From Lysobacteraceae bacterium NML91-0213 (GTDB lineage: Bacteria; Pseudomonadota; Gammaproteobacteria; Xanthomonadales; Xanthomonadaceae), in the NCBI GenBank assembly GCA_002798175.1, contig NWQL01000006.1, positions 10,687-74,686 of the forward strand: DNA of 64,000 bases, read 5' to 3'. The notes below the pieces were generated by a model that had not been told where the DNA came from, ran no database searches, and was given only the letters and a program-made list of their open reading frames with translations. Both the position numbers and the translations under genes were made by a program. This document shows, piece after piece, positions 8,380 through 16,529 of the stretch (its first letter is position 1; every line of letters starts with the position of its first letter).

Positions 8380-8994
8380 GTGATCGATCCGGACGGTTAT
8401 CGACCGAATGTCGGCATCGTGCTGATGCATCCCGACGGTCGGGTCTTCTGGGCCCGGCGTACGCGGCATGACGGGTGGCAGTTCCCGCAGGGCGGGATGA
8501 ACAGCGACGAGACGCCGCTCGAGGCGATGTATCGCGAGCTGCGCGAGGAGACCGGCCTGCTGCCGGAGCATGTCGCGGTGCTGGGAGCAACGCCCGGCTG
8601 GTTGCGCTACCGGCTGCCGCCGCGCGCGATCCGCCGCAACGACCGCCTGGTCTGCATCGGCCAGAAGCAGGTGTGGTTCCTGCTGCAGTTCGCGGGCCAG
8701 GAGAGCGACCTGCGCCTCGATCTCTGCGACAAGCCGGAGTTCGATCACTGGCGCTGGGTGGATTTCTGGTATCCGCTCGATCACGTGGTGACCTTCAAGC
8801 GCGGCGTCTATGTCAGCGCGCTGCGCCACCTCGCGCCGTTCGCGCGCCAGGTGGCAGGGCCGCAGGCGGTGCCGCACGTGAGCCTGTCGTCGCCGCCGCG
8901 CCATGCGTCGCGCCGCAGCAAGCAGCGGCCACGCAACCGGCCTGCGTCGGGTGGCCAGAACCAGGGGCAGCGCGGGGGCGATGGTCTTCGCTGA
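8380..8994 (+). CDS. rppH: RNA pyrophosphohydrolase RppH
   Basis: A Nudix hydrolase that removes pyrophosphate from the 5' triphosphate end of mRNAs and so starts RNase E-dependent decay in the cytoplasm. The GTG at 8380 is chosen because it gives the family start [15 protein letters not shown] and has a TGGAG Shine-Dalgarno 8 bases upstream. The Nudix box runs from G38 through E44 to REL(R)EETGL at 52-60, and QFPQGGMN before it is typical of RppH. At about 204 residues it is longer than the roughly 160 of E. coli, because of a basic, Arg- and Ser-rich tail after about residue 165 that is probably disordered. It is a single gene; the tRNA-Met gene runs in the opposite direction upstream. Confidence 0.93.
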   Translation: MIDPDGYRPNVGIVLMHPDGRVFWARRTRHDGWQFPQGGMNSDETPLEAMYRELREETGLLPEHVAVLGATPGWLRYRLPPRAIRRNDRLVCIGQKQVWFLLQFAGQESDLRLDLCDKPEFDHWRWVDFWYPLDHVVTFKRGVYVSALRHLAPFARQVAGPQAVPHVSLSSPPRHASRRSKQRPRNRPASGGQNQGQRGGDGLR

Positions 8995-9018
8995 ATGCGT
9001 CAGGTTCTCATTGGTCGA

Positions 9019-9047
9019 TTGACAATCATTCTCGTTTGATGTGCAAT
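9019..9047 (+). promoter_or_regulatory. Promoter with Fur box before bfd
   Basis: A perfect -35 TTGACA (9019-9024) and a TGCAAT -10 (9042-9047) are 17 bases apart. Overlapping the -35 is TGACAATCATTCTCG (9020-9034), which matches the 7-1-7 Fur consensus TGATAATnATTATCA at 12 of 14 fixed positions. Iron-loaded Fur bound here would block polymerase, so bfd should be made when iron is scarce. The sites are seen; binding is inference. Confidence 0.75.
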
Positions 9048-9079
9048 GCGCGCAGTTCTTCCACCGGGTCCTGCCGACC

Positions 9080-9292
9080 GTGTACGTGTGCATCTGCAAT
9101 GGGGTTACCGACCGCGACATCGCGGCCGCCGCGTCGGCCGGATGCACCGGCGTCCATGAACTGACCATGCGCACCGGCTGCGGCGCCACCTGTGGCAGCT
9201 GCGTGGAGATGGCCGGCGAGCTGCTGGCCCAGGCGCACCGCCGCCACGAAAGCGACGTGCTGTCCCTGCCCGGAATCGCCCGCGCCGCCTGA
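9080..9292 (+). CDS. bfd: Bacterioferritin-associated ferredoxin Bfd
   Basis: A 70-residue [2Fe-2S] protein that passes electrons to the heme of bacterioferritin so that stored ferric iron is reduced and released. With the GTG start at 9080 the protein begins MYVCICNGVTD and its cysteines fall at residues 4, 6, 38 and 41, exactly the cluster ligands known for Bfd. A longer start at 9041 is open but would add an untypical N-terminus and misplace the cysteines. It is followed closely by bfr in the same direction, the usual functional pair. The Fur box upstream suggests expression under iron limitation. Confidence 0.92.
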   Translation: MYVCICNGVTDRDIAAAASAGCTGVHELTMRTGCGATCGSCVEMAGELLAQAHRRHESDVLSLPGIARAA

Positions 9293-9314
9293 GCAATCCC
9301 TGCACTGTACCCAC

Positions 9315-9340
9315 CGACACCCCGCCCCGGCGGGGTGTCG
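9315..9340 (+). terminator. Strong hairpin between bfd and bfr
   Basis: A perfect 12-bp stem (CGACACCCCGCC paired with GGCGGGGTGTCG) with a two-base gap in the loop lies 22 bp after the bfd stop. There is no T-run after it, so it may be a weak terminator or an mRNA-stabilising end that lets bfd and bfr be expressed differently. Confidence 0.55.
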
Positions 9341-9429
9341 TGCGTTGCGGCGGATGCATGTGATTCGCGTTCCGTCGTGGATCGGGCGGCGCGGCTAGAG
9401 TAGGCGCCGTCCGCATTCCGGAGTCCGTC

Positions 9430-9900
9430 ATGAAAGGCGACCCCAAGGTCATCCAGTACCTCAACAAGGCGCTCTACAACGAGTTGACCGCGATCAACCA
9501 GTACTTCCTGCACGCCAAGATGGCGCGGCACTGGGGCTTCCCGCGCCTGGCCAAGCACGAATACGACGAGTCGATCGAGGAGATGAAGCATGCCGACAGG
9601 CTGTCGGAGCGCATCCTGTTCCTCGAGGGCCTGCCGAACTTCCAGCACCTGGGCAAGCTGCGGGTCGGCGAGAACGTGCAGGAAATGCTCGAGTGCGACC
9701 TGGCGCTGGAGCTGGACGGCATCCCGCTGCTGCGCGAGGCGATCGAGCACTGTGAACAGGTGCAGGACTACGTGAGCCGCGAGCTGCTGGTGGAGATCCT
9801 CGAGAACGAGGAGGAGCACGTCGACTGGCTGGAGACCCAGCTCGACCTGATCGGCCGCGTCGGCATCCAGAACTACCTGCAGGAGCAGATGGACGACTGA
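9430..9900 (+). CDS. bfr: Bacterioferritin
   Basis: A 156-residue ferritin subunit that forms the 24-mer iron-storage shell with heme between subunit pairs. Ferroxidase residues E18, E51 and H54 are in place, and M52, the heme ligand, is present in EMKHADR. Other family signatures are [11 protein letters not shown] and the [11 protein letters not shown] helix. Length equals the family norm. A ctagagt -10-like box lies at 9395-9401 and an RBS (CCGGAG) before the ATG. With bfd upstream it forms the store-and-release system for cytoplasmic iron. It is convergent with the hybrid kinase gene, only 6 bp away. Confidence 0.96.
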   Translation: MKGDPKVIQYLNKALYNELTAINQYFLHAKMARHWGFPRLAKHEYDESIEEMKHADRLSERILFLEGLPNFQHLGKLRVGENVQEMLECDLALELDGIPLLREAIEHCEQVQDYVSRELLVEILENEEEHVDWLETQLDLIGRVGIQNYLQEQMDD

Positions 9901-9906
9901 GGCGCC

Positions 9907-12621
9907 TCAGGCGGTGGTGGCACGCCCGGCGCGCAGGCGTGCACGTGCACGCGCGAACTCGTTGGCCACCATCGCCACCGCGACTGCCGGGCGTTCCAGC
10001 TGCCCGGCCCGGGCGCCGGCTTCGATCCGCCGGGCGCTGGCCGACAGCAGCATCGCGCCAAGGTTGGCGCTCGATGACTTCAGCGAATGTGCGGTATCGC
10101 GCAGCGCATCGTAGTCGGGGCCGTCGACAGCCGCCTCCAGCCGCGCGATCAGTCGTGGCGTGTCTTCCAGGAAGACATCGATCAGGTGGTCGACCTCGTC
10201 GCCCAGCATGGTGCGCAACTCCTCGAGCACCTCTTCGTCGATGATCGGCGGCAGTTCGACCGCCGCCGCGGCGGTCGCTGCCGCAGGCTCCTGCACAGGC
10301 GCGGCTGCGACTGTGGCAGTCGTTGGAAGGATCACGGTCGGCTCTGGCGACGGCGCAGCCGCGGGCGAGTGGGGCACCCGGGCGCGTTCGTCCTGCCCAT
10401 CGGCGGGCGCCGCCGGGGACGCTGTGACGGCCGCCGGCGGAGTGGCTTCCCAGTCCTCCGCGGGTGAAGGCGAGGGGTCCGGAAGGTCGGTTCCTGCCTC
10501 GCGCGTCAAGGCCGCGACCGATGGCATGTCCACCGATGGCGACGGCATGTTCCAGTTGGGCGCTGCGATGGCCTCCGGCAAAGCGGCGTCCGAAGGACCG
10601 GAATCCGCGCCGTCGCCGGTGTCGCCCGTGGCCACGAACTCGCCGAGGCCTGCGCCCGGGTCCACCGCGGGTTCCGGCTGGTTGGGATTCCACCAGTGAT
10701 AGAGGCAGCGTTCCAGTTCGCTGCGGGTGACCGGCTTGGGCAGGTAGTCGTCCATGCCGGCGTCGAGGCAACGCTGGCGGTCGCCGGCCATCGCGTTGGC
10801 GGTCATCGCGATGATCGGCAGGTGGCGGCTGTCCCCTTCGGCCGCCTCCATGTCGCGCCAGCGGCGGGTGGCTTCGTAGCCATCCATCACCGGCATCTGG
10901 CAGTCCATCAGCACCACGTCGTAGCGCGAGGTGCCCATGCGCATCAGCGCCGCCTCGCCGTTGCCGGCGGTATCGCAGGTGATGCCGAGCATCGCCAGCA
11001 GCCGCTGTCCCACCATCAGGTTCACCGGGTTGTCCTCGACCAGCAGTACGCGTGGCGTGCGCGGCGGCGCCGCGGCTGTGGCGACCGTGGACACCGGCGA
11101 GGTAGCAGGCGGGGCGGGTGTGCCGGGTTCGGACATGACGGGAGCCTGTGGGGCGGACAGTTCGATGTCCACGTCCATGCGTTCGCGCAGCGAGGGGTCG
11201 CCCGCTCCGAGCAGGGCGGCGCGCAGGTCGGCATCGGGCGCCTGGCGGCTGAGCAGGGTGGCGCCGGCCTGCATCTCGTCCGGGACCGGGTCGTCGCCGT
11301 ACAGCGCGATCAGTTCCAGCTCGCCATAGACCGCCTGCCGGTTGAGGTTGCGATACAGCGCGAGCGCGGTGTTGCGCATGCCGGCAAGGTCGGCCAGCAC
11401 CAGCGAATAGGCCCATGGCGCCCCCTGCGAGGCGGCGGTGCGCAACCGGTTGAGCGCTTCCTGGGTGGTTTCCACCGAGGTCACACGCAAGCCCCAGTTG
11501 GGGAGCAGCATCGACAGGCGCAGGCGCAGGCGCGGGTCCGCGCTCAGCAGCAGCAGGCGCTTGCCGTCGGCCATGCGCTCCTGCGAAGGCAGGTCGCCAT
11601 GCACCTTGAGCAGCGGCAATTCGAACCAGAACGTGGTGCCCTGGCTGGGCACGCTGTCGACGCCGATGTGCCCATCCATCAGCTCGACGATGCGCTTGGA
11701 GATCGCAAGCCCCAGGCCGGTGCCGCCGTACAGCCGGGTGGTCGAGGCATCGGCCTGGCTGAAGGCCTGGAACAGGCGCGGCTGCGCAGACGGGGCGATG
11801 CCGATGCCGGTGTCGCGGACCTCGAAGCGCAGCTGGTGCTGGGCACTGCTTTCGCCGAGCCGGCGCACGGTCACCGACACCGAGCCGCGCTCGGTGAACT
11901 TCACCGCGTTGCTGAGCAGGTTGCCCAGCACCTGGCGCAGGCGCACCGGGTCGCCGCGCACGGGCAGGCGCACACCGGGGTCGATCTGCAGGTGGATGCG
12001 CAGGCCCTTGCTCTGTGCCGGGCGCTCCATCATCTGGATCACGCCCTCCAGCAGTTCGCGCAGGTTGAAGCTGGTGATTTCCAGTTCGAGGCGGGCGGCC
12101 TCGAGCTTCGAGTAGTCGAGGATGTCGTCGACGATGCGCAGCATCTGCTGCGACGAGGTGTAGGCCGTGCGCACCAGGTCGGCGTGCTCGGGCGCGAGCG
12201 GTGCGTGGATCAGCAGGTCGAGCATCGGCACGATGCCATTGAGCGGCGTGCGGATCTCGTGGCTCATCGTGGCGAGGAACTCGCCCTTGGCCAGCACCGC
12301 CGATTCCGCCGCCTGTTTGGCGTGGCGCAGTTGCGATTCGAGCTGGGTGTGCAGCTCCAGCTGCGAATGCAGTTCACCGCGCTCGCTTTCGTGCTGGCGT
12401 GCCAGTGCGTCGGCCTCGTCGAGTGCCCGGTCGGCCTGGCGTGCGGCGTGGACCACCGCGGCGGTGGCGCCCGCGGCAAGCAGCGACAGCGCGAGTGCGG
12501 CGCCCTGCCAGGGCCCTGCGATGCCGGCAAACGACAGCAGCAGCGACGCGGCGGTACCGAGCGCGGCGCCCAGCGCCAACCACCGCATCGTCAGGAGGGA
12601 GGGGCGGGGGCGGATGACCAT
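9907..12621 (-). CDS. BarA-like hybrid sensor histidine kinase
   Basis: A 904-residue inner-membrane hybrid kinase. Two helices (about 12-33 and 38-60) have almost no periplasmic loop, so the signal is probably cytoplasmic or in the membrane. A coiled-coil linker leads to HisKA with SHEIRTP (H121), an HATPase with N box NLLSNAVKF and G boxes DTGIGI and GGTGLGL, then a degenerate receiver-like domain (about 354-470) without the usual Asp. A true receiver follows (D573 in LMDCQMPVMDG), then an Ala/Pro-rich linker and an Hpt domain with H845 in AHSLKSSS. This is the full phosphorelay His-Asp-His. A GAGGA RBS precedes the ATG. The gene for a REC-GGDEF-EAL protein ends 9 bp upstream on the same strand, so the two are an operon and that REC domain is a likely phosphate acceptor. 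It is not RpfC, whose rpf neighbours are missing. Confidence 0.92.
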   Translation of the reverse strand: MVIRPRPSLLTMRWLALGAALGTAASLLLSFAGIAGPWQGAALALSLLAAGATAAVVHAARQADRALDEADALARQHESERGELHSQLELHTQLESQLRHAKQAAESAVLAKGEFLATMSHEIRTPLNGIVPMLDLLIHAPLAPEHADLVRTAYTSSQQMLRIVDDILDYSKLEAARLELEITSFNLRELLEGVIQMMERPAQSKGLRIHLQIDPGVRLPVRGDPVRLRQVLGNLLSNAVKFTERGSVSVTVRRLGESSAQHQLRFEVRDTGIGIAPSAQPRLFQAFSQADASTTRLYGGTGLGLAISKRIVELMDGHIGVDSVPSQGTTFWFELPLLKVHGDLPSQERMADGKRLLLLSADPRLRLRLSMLLPNWGLRVTSVETTQEALNRLRTAASQGAPWAYSLVLADLAGMRNTALALYRNLNRQAVYGELELIALYGDDPVPDEMQAGATLLSRQAPDADLRAALLGAGDPSLRERMDVDIELSAPQAPVMSEPGTPAPPATSPVSTVATAAAPPRTPRVLLVEDNPVNLMVGQRLLAMLGITCDTAGNGEAALMRMGTSRYDVVLMDCQMPVMDGYEATRRWRDMEAAEGDSRHLPIIAMTANAMAGDRQRCLDAGMDDYLPKPVTRSELERCLYHWWNPNQPEPAVDPGAGLGEFVATGDTGDGADSGPSDAALPEAIAAPNWNMPSPSVDMPSVAALTREAGTDLPDPSPSPAEDWEATPPAAVTASPAAPADGQDERARVPHSPAAAPSPEPTVILPTTATVAAAPVQEPAAATAAAAVELPPIIDEEVLEELRTMLGDEVDHLIDVFLEDTPRLIARLEAAVDGPDYDALRDTAHSLKSSSANLGAMLLSASARRIEAGARAGQLERPAVAVAMVANEFARARARLRAGRATTA

Positions 12622-12630
12622 CCTGGGTCC

Positions 12631-14451
12631 TCAGAGCACGGAGTGCTGGAAATCGAAGTCGACCTCGCGGCCGGCGACATGCACGAGATTGCCCTGGATG
12701 TAGTCGATGCCGCTCATCCAGAGCGTCGCGGCGGCCTGCGGGTTCTCCACCTGCTGGCCGATCACCTGCAGTCCATAGCGGTGCGCACGTTCGATGGCGT
12801 CGCGCATCTCGTCGCGTACGGCCTGGTCGCCGGCGCCGGTCGAGTAATGCGCCGACAGCCGCACATGGGTCAGCGGGAGCTGCGCCAGCAGCGCGTCGGA
12901 CTCCGCACCCACGCGGTAGCCCGACAGGCACAGCTGCACGCCGGAGTTCTGCACCGCGGCGCAGAATTCCTGCAGCGACACCGCATGCACCAGCGCGTCG
13001 TCCTGGCGCACGTCGACCACCAGTTGCGCACCGTCGATCTCGCGCGCGCCGAGTTCCGCCAGCAGCCAGGGCGCGTAGCCGTCGCAGCCCAGGCTGCGCG
13101 GCGACTGCGACACGAACAGCCGCAGAGTGCGCCCGCGCTGGCGCTGCTGCTGCAGCGTCGACAGGGCCAGGTCCAGCACGTGGCGGTCGATCTCCTCCAG
13201 CAGCCCGGCCGCTTCGGCCGCAGGCAGGATTTCCGCCGCGGTGTGCAGGATGCCGTCGCCGCCGCGCAGGCGAAGCAGGGTCTGGAACTGCGGATCGTCG
13301 CCGCCGGCCACCGCCACGATCGGCTGGTAGGCGAGCTCGATGCGGCCTTCGGCGATCGCATGCGAAACCAGCTCGCCCAAGGACGGATCGCTGGAACGCG
13401 TGTCGGGTGCCACGTAGCGCGCGATGCCGATCGGTTCCAGTCGCGCCAGCCGCAGCGCGTGCTCGGCCGCCGCCAGCGCGCTGCCGGCATCGGCGAAGCC
13501 ATCACCCAGCGACAGTGCGCCGATGCGCCCCCGCAGGCGGATGGTGCCGTCGCCGGCGTTGAATTCCCGGCGCGCGAGGCCGTCGCGCAGCTCGCGCGCC
13601 CATGCCAGCAGGTCGTCGGGGGCCACGTCGGCGTGGACCAGGAAGGTGTTGTCGTTGAGCCGTGCGGCGGCGTGGCCCTCGCTCAGCGCGGCGATATGCC
13701 GGCTGGCCTCCACCAGCACCGACTCCAGCGCCGCATAGCCGACGCGGTCACGCAGCGCGGCGATGCCCTCGAGTTCGACGAAGAACAGCGCGCCGCCGCC
13801 GTCGCCGGGGATTGCCGTCGCCAGCCGCTGCAGCATGCGGTTGCGGGTGAGCAGGCCGGTCAGCGGATGCAGCCCCTCGGTCGCCGGTGCCTGTGCCTGG
13901 CGCACGCGGCGGATGCGGTTCTGCACCGCCGCGATCAGGTGCCGCGGCCGTACCGGCTTGGTCAGGAAGTCATCGGCGCCGAGTTCGAGCACCTCGAACT
14001 GGCGTTCGGGATCCGGGTCGCCGGTGAGGAACACGATCGGCGTCTGCGCGAACGCGCCATGGCTGCGGATCATGTGGGTGAGCTCGGTGCCATCGATCGA
14101 CGGCATGTGCAGGTCCATCAGCACCAGGTCGGGCTGGAACACCTCGAGCGTGGCGATCGCAAGGCCGGGGTCGGGCACCACCTGCGCCTGCATGCCGGCG
14201 CCGTTGAGGATGCTCTCGGCAAACAGCGCCTGGCTGGGATCGTCCTCGACGATCATCACCCGGTACGGGGCCTCGGTGGAACCGGACTGCCCGGCACGCG
14301 CCGCGGCCGAGGCGATCTCCGCGCGCGTGCGGGCGGTGTCGCTGTCGTCGTCGGCAGGCAGCTTCGCCGCCGGCGCATCGCCGGCCCACCGGCGCCAGAA
14401 GCCGGCCGGCGGGAACTCGGCGCGTCGGATGTCGTCAGCCCTCTCCATCAT
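12631..14451 (-). CDS. Response regulator with degenerate GGDEF and EAL domains (FimX-like)
   Basis: About 606 residues. A receiver domain has D124 (counted from an upstream TTG, about 113 from the chosen ATG) in LMDLHMPSIDG and a TKPV lysine loop. Next is a GGDEF-type fold in which the signature is replaced by LNDNTFL, then an EAL-type fold in which EALLR is replaced by QTLLRLR. Both enzyme sites therefore look dead, and the protein is more likely to be a c-di-GMP effector than a cyclase or phosphodiesterase. Xanthomonas FimX-type proteins, which control type IV pili, have the same kind of inactive GGDEF-EAL pair; this one has no PAS domain. Two adjacent ATGs (14451 and 14448) are possible starts. 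It is the first gene of an operon with the hybrid kinase. Confidence 0.88.
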   Translation of the reverse strand: MMERADDIRRAEFPPAGFWRRWAGDAPAAKLPADDDSDTARTRAEIASAAARAGQSGSTEAPYRVMIVEDDPSQALFAESILNGAGMQAQVVPDPGLAIATLEVFQPDLVLMDLHMPSIDGTELTHMIRSHGAFAQTPIVFLTGDPDPERQFEVLELGADDFLTKPVRPRHLIAAVQNRIRRVRQAQAPATEGLHPLTGLLTRNRMLQRLATAIPGDGGGALFFVELEGIAALRDRVGYAALESVLVEASRHIAALSEGHAAARLNDNTFLVHADVAPDDLLAWARELRDGLARREFNAGDGTIRLRGRIGALSLGDGFADAGSALAAAEHALRLARLEPIGIARYVAPDTRSSDPSLGELVSHAIAEGRIELAYQPIVAVAGGDDPQFQTLLRLRGGDGILHTAAEILPAAEAAGLLEEIDRHVLDLALSTLQQQRQRGRTLRLFVSQSPRSLGCDGYAPWLLAELGAREIDGAQLVVDVRQDDALVHAVSLQEFCAAVQNSGVQLCLSGYRVGAESDALLAQLPLTHVRLSAHYSTGAGDQAVRDEMRDAIERAHRYGLQVIGQQVENPQAAATLWMSGIDYIQGNLVHVAGREVDFDFQHSVL

Positions 14452-14562
14452 CAGACTCTGCGGCCATACCCCGTCGAAAGGCAAACGCGCGCCCGGTCCC
14501 CGGCGCGGCCGCCGATTATGCCCCAGGGGCTGATGGGCGACCCGTGCAGCGGTCCCACTGCG

Positions 14563-15138
14563 TCAGCCGCGCACGCGGGCCCTGCGCACCAGCTTGCGCC
14601 ACAGCCAGACCAGGCTACCGACCGCGAGGGCCGACATGCCCAGCACGATCCCCAGTGCCAGCCAGGGATTGGCGATGGCGAGCGCAAGCGCGCCGACGGT
14701 GACCGTGTCCTCGGTCGCGGACGCCGCCCAGTTGCTGAGGGGTTCCGGCGAGGTATTGATCAGCGCACGCGATCCGCTCTTGAGCAGATGGCTGGTCAGC
14801 GCGACGCCGGCCCCGGTGGCGAGCATCCCGGCACCGAGTTCGCCATCGGGCGACAGCGCGGCGGCGGCAAGGAAGGCGCCCGCCGGCACCCGCGCCAGCG
14901 TATGCACGAGATCCCATATCGAATCCACGCCGGGGATCTTGTCGGCAAGGAATTCGACGATGGCCAGCACGCCCGCCACGCCCAGCACCCACGGCGACTG
15001 CGCCGCCTCCAGCGCCGGTGGCAGGTCGAGCCAGCCGAGCAGGCCCGCGAGGCCGACCCCGAACACGGTGAGGTACACGCGCACGCCGGCCAGCCAGGCC
15101 AGCAGGATGCCGATCGCGAACAGCTGGGCTTCCGACAT
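14563..15138 (-). CDS. DUF4126 family membrane protein
   Basis: A 191-residue integral membrane protein with about five hydrophobic segments. It begins MSEAQLFAIGILLAWLAG and contains the family signatures VRVYLTVFGVGLAG and EFLADKIPGVDSIWD. The ATG at 15138 is chosen because it starts the conserved domain; the frame is open further upstream without family similarity. The molecular role of DUF4126 proteins is not known. It is divergent from the DUF6776-like gene and follows the EAL gene by about 110 bp in the opposite reading order. Confidence 0.85.
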   Translation of the reverse strand: MSEAQLFAIGILLAWLAGVRVYLTVFGVGLAGLLGWLDLPPALEAAQSPWVLGVAGVLAIVEFLADKIPGVDSIWDLVHTLARVPAGAFLAAAALSPDGELGAGMLATGAGVALTSHLLKSGSRALINTSPEPLSNWAASATEDTVTVGALALAIANPWLALGIVLGMSALAVGSLVWLWRKLVRRARVRG

Positions 15139-15253
15139 GCGTGGATCCCCGGTGGAGTGGTGTGCGCGGGAAGTGTAGGCATTGCACGCCCGCGCGGGCG
15201 CGGCCGCCGCTTCATCGGCTTGAATGCGTGCCCAACTGCGACCGGGGCATTCC

Positions 15254-15282
15254 TTGACCGGCCCGACCGCCGCCGCTATATC
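15254..15282 (+). promoter_or_regulatory. Promoter of the DUF6776-like gene
   Basis: TTGACC (15254-15259) and TATATC (15277-15282) are separated by 17 bases, a near-consensus sigma-70 promoter. The -10 box ends 8 bases before the ATG at 15291, so transcription would start at or next to the first codon and the mRNA would have almost no leader. Confidence 0.7.
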
Positions 15283-15290
15283 CGTTCGGC

Positions 15291-16031
15291 ATGAACGACT
15301 CCGAGCAGCGTCCGCCGGCCCGGCCGGTGCCTTCGCCCGGCCCCGGTCCCGCCACCGGTCGGGGGCGTGCGGTGCCTCCATTGCCACGCGGTCCCCTGTT
15401 GCTGGTGGTCGTGGTGGTGTCGTTGCTGTTCGGCGCGTGGGGGCTGTGGACGGGCCTTCGCGGCGGCGGCGGCGCCGGCATGGATGCGGGTGCGCGCATC
15501 GCCGCGCTCGAACAGGAGGTCACCACGCTCACGCGTTCCGACCAGATCAGTCGCGAGGCCAACCTCAAGCTGCAGGGCACGCTGGCCGAGCGCGACGAGG
15601 AGATCGCCGCGCTGCGGGCCGACGTCGCCTTCTACGAGCGTTTCGTCGGCGCCACCGCGCAGCGCCGCGGGCTGACCGTGCACGAACTGCGGCTGGTGCC
15701 CGGCACCGGCAGCGTCTGGCATTACACCGCCACGCTCACCCAGAACCTCAACCGCGATGCCGCGAGCGAGGGCGAGCTGACACTGGTCGTGGAGGGCACC
15801 CGGGATGGCCGGCTCGAGCAGCTGGAGTGGGACGACCTGCGCCAGAACGAGGACGCGGCGGCGTCGCCGTATTCGTTCCGCTTCTTCCAGCAGGTGCAGG
15901 GCGACATCGTGCTGCCGCAGGGTTTCACCCCCACCCGGGTGACCGTGCGCCTGCAACCGCGCGGCGGGCGTGCGGTGGAACAGTCGTTCGCGTGGAGCGA
16001 AGCGACAGGGCGTTCCGCCGCCGACGCTTGA
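15291..16031 (+). CDS. DUF6776-like membrane-anchored protein
   Basis: A 246-residue protein with a Pro-rich cytoplasmic start, one transmembrane helix (about 35-56), a coiled-coil stretch (about 66-110) and a C-terminal domain that is mostly beta strands (about 115-240). The coiled coil plus [14 protein letters not shown] start of the C-terminal domain fits the DUF6776 family found next to iron-sulfur carrier genes in many gammaproteobacteria. Function is unknown. erpA starts 32 bp downstream, so the two are probably co-transcribed. The promoter upstream suggests a leaderless mRNA. Confidence 0.82.
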   Translation: MNDSEQRPPARPVPSPGPGPATGRGRAVPPLPRGPLLLVVVVVSLLFGAWGLWTGLRGGGGAGMDAGARIAALEQEVTTLTRSDQISREANLKLQGTLAERDEEIAALRADVAFYERFVGATAQRRGLTVHELRLVPGTGSVWHYTATLTQNLNRDAASEGELTLVVEGTRDGRLEQLEWDDLRQNEDAAASPYSFRFFQQVQGDIVLPQGFTPTRVTVRLQPRGGRAVEQSFAWSEATGRSAADA

Positions 16032-16063
16032 ACCCACCCCCCGGGGCCCCCATCCTTGTGCGC

Positions 16064-16438
16064 ATGGAACCCATGCCGCTCCCCCAGGCCCCCGACTACC
16101 AGTCGCTGTCGCGCCCCATCGATTTCACCACCGCCGCCGCTGCCAAGGTGCGCGAGCTGATCGACGGCGAGGGCAACCCCGCGTTGAAGCTGCGCGTCTA
16201 CATCCAGGGCGGTGGCTGCTCCGGCTTCCAGTACGGCTTCGAGTTCGACGAGGAACAGGCCGGGGACGACCTGGCGATCGCGACCGACGGGGTCACCCTG
16301 GTGGTCGACCCGCTGAGCCTGCAGTACCTGATGGGGGCTTCGGTGGACTATGTCGAGAGCCTGCACGGCGCACAGTTCACCATCCGCAACCCCAACGCGA
16401 AGTCCACCTGTGGTTGCGGCAGCAGCTTCACCGTCTGA
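16064..16438 (+). CDS. erpA: Iron-sulfur cluster insertion protein ErpA
   Basis: A 124-residue A-type carrier that delivers Fe-S clusters to apo-proteins, for example enzymes of isoprenoid synthesis and respiration. The three cluster-binding cysteines are C52 (in GGGCSGFQY) and C116 and C118 (in STCGCGSSF). Length is close to the family norm of about 115. The ATG at 16064 is preferred; an internal ATG three codons later is also possible. It is the second gene of a pair with the DUF6776-like gene. Confidence 0.95.
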   Translation: MEPMPLPQAPDYQSLSRPIDFTTAAAAKVRELIDGEGNPALKLRVYIQGGGCSGFQYGFEFDEEQAGDDLAIATDGVTLVVDPLSLQYLMGASVDYVESLHGAQFTIRNPNAKSTCGCGSSFTV

Positions 16439-16529
16439 GCCGCCGGGACCATCGCCGCAGCGGCGGCGCCTGCCGTCTGTTCGGGTCTAGACTCCGGCGA
16501 CGCGATATCGCGTGCTTCCGGATGTGTCG

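Noticed and set aside
9907-14451. RpfC/RpfG quorum-sensing pair
   Set aside because: The kinase has two membrane helices only and the partner has GGDEF-EAL, not HD-GYP; rpfF and rpfB are absent.
10696-15294. Very long open frame on the plus strand opposite the kinase and EAL genes
   Set aside because: High GC leaves antisense frames open; the product is His/Gln/Arg-rich without domains, while the minus strand encodes complete signalling proteins.
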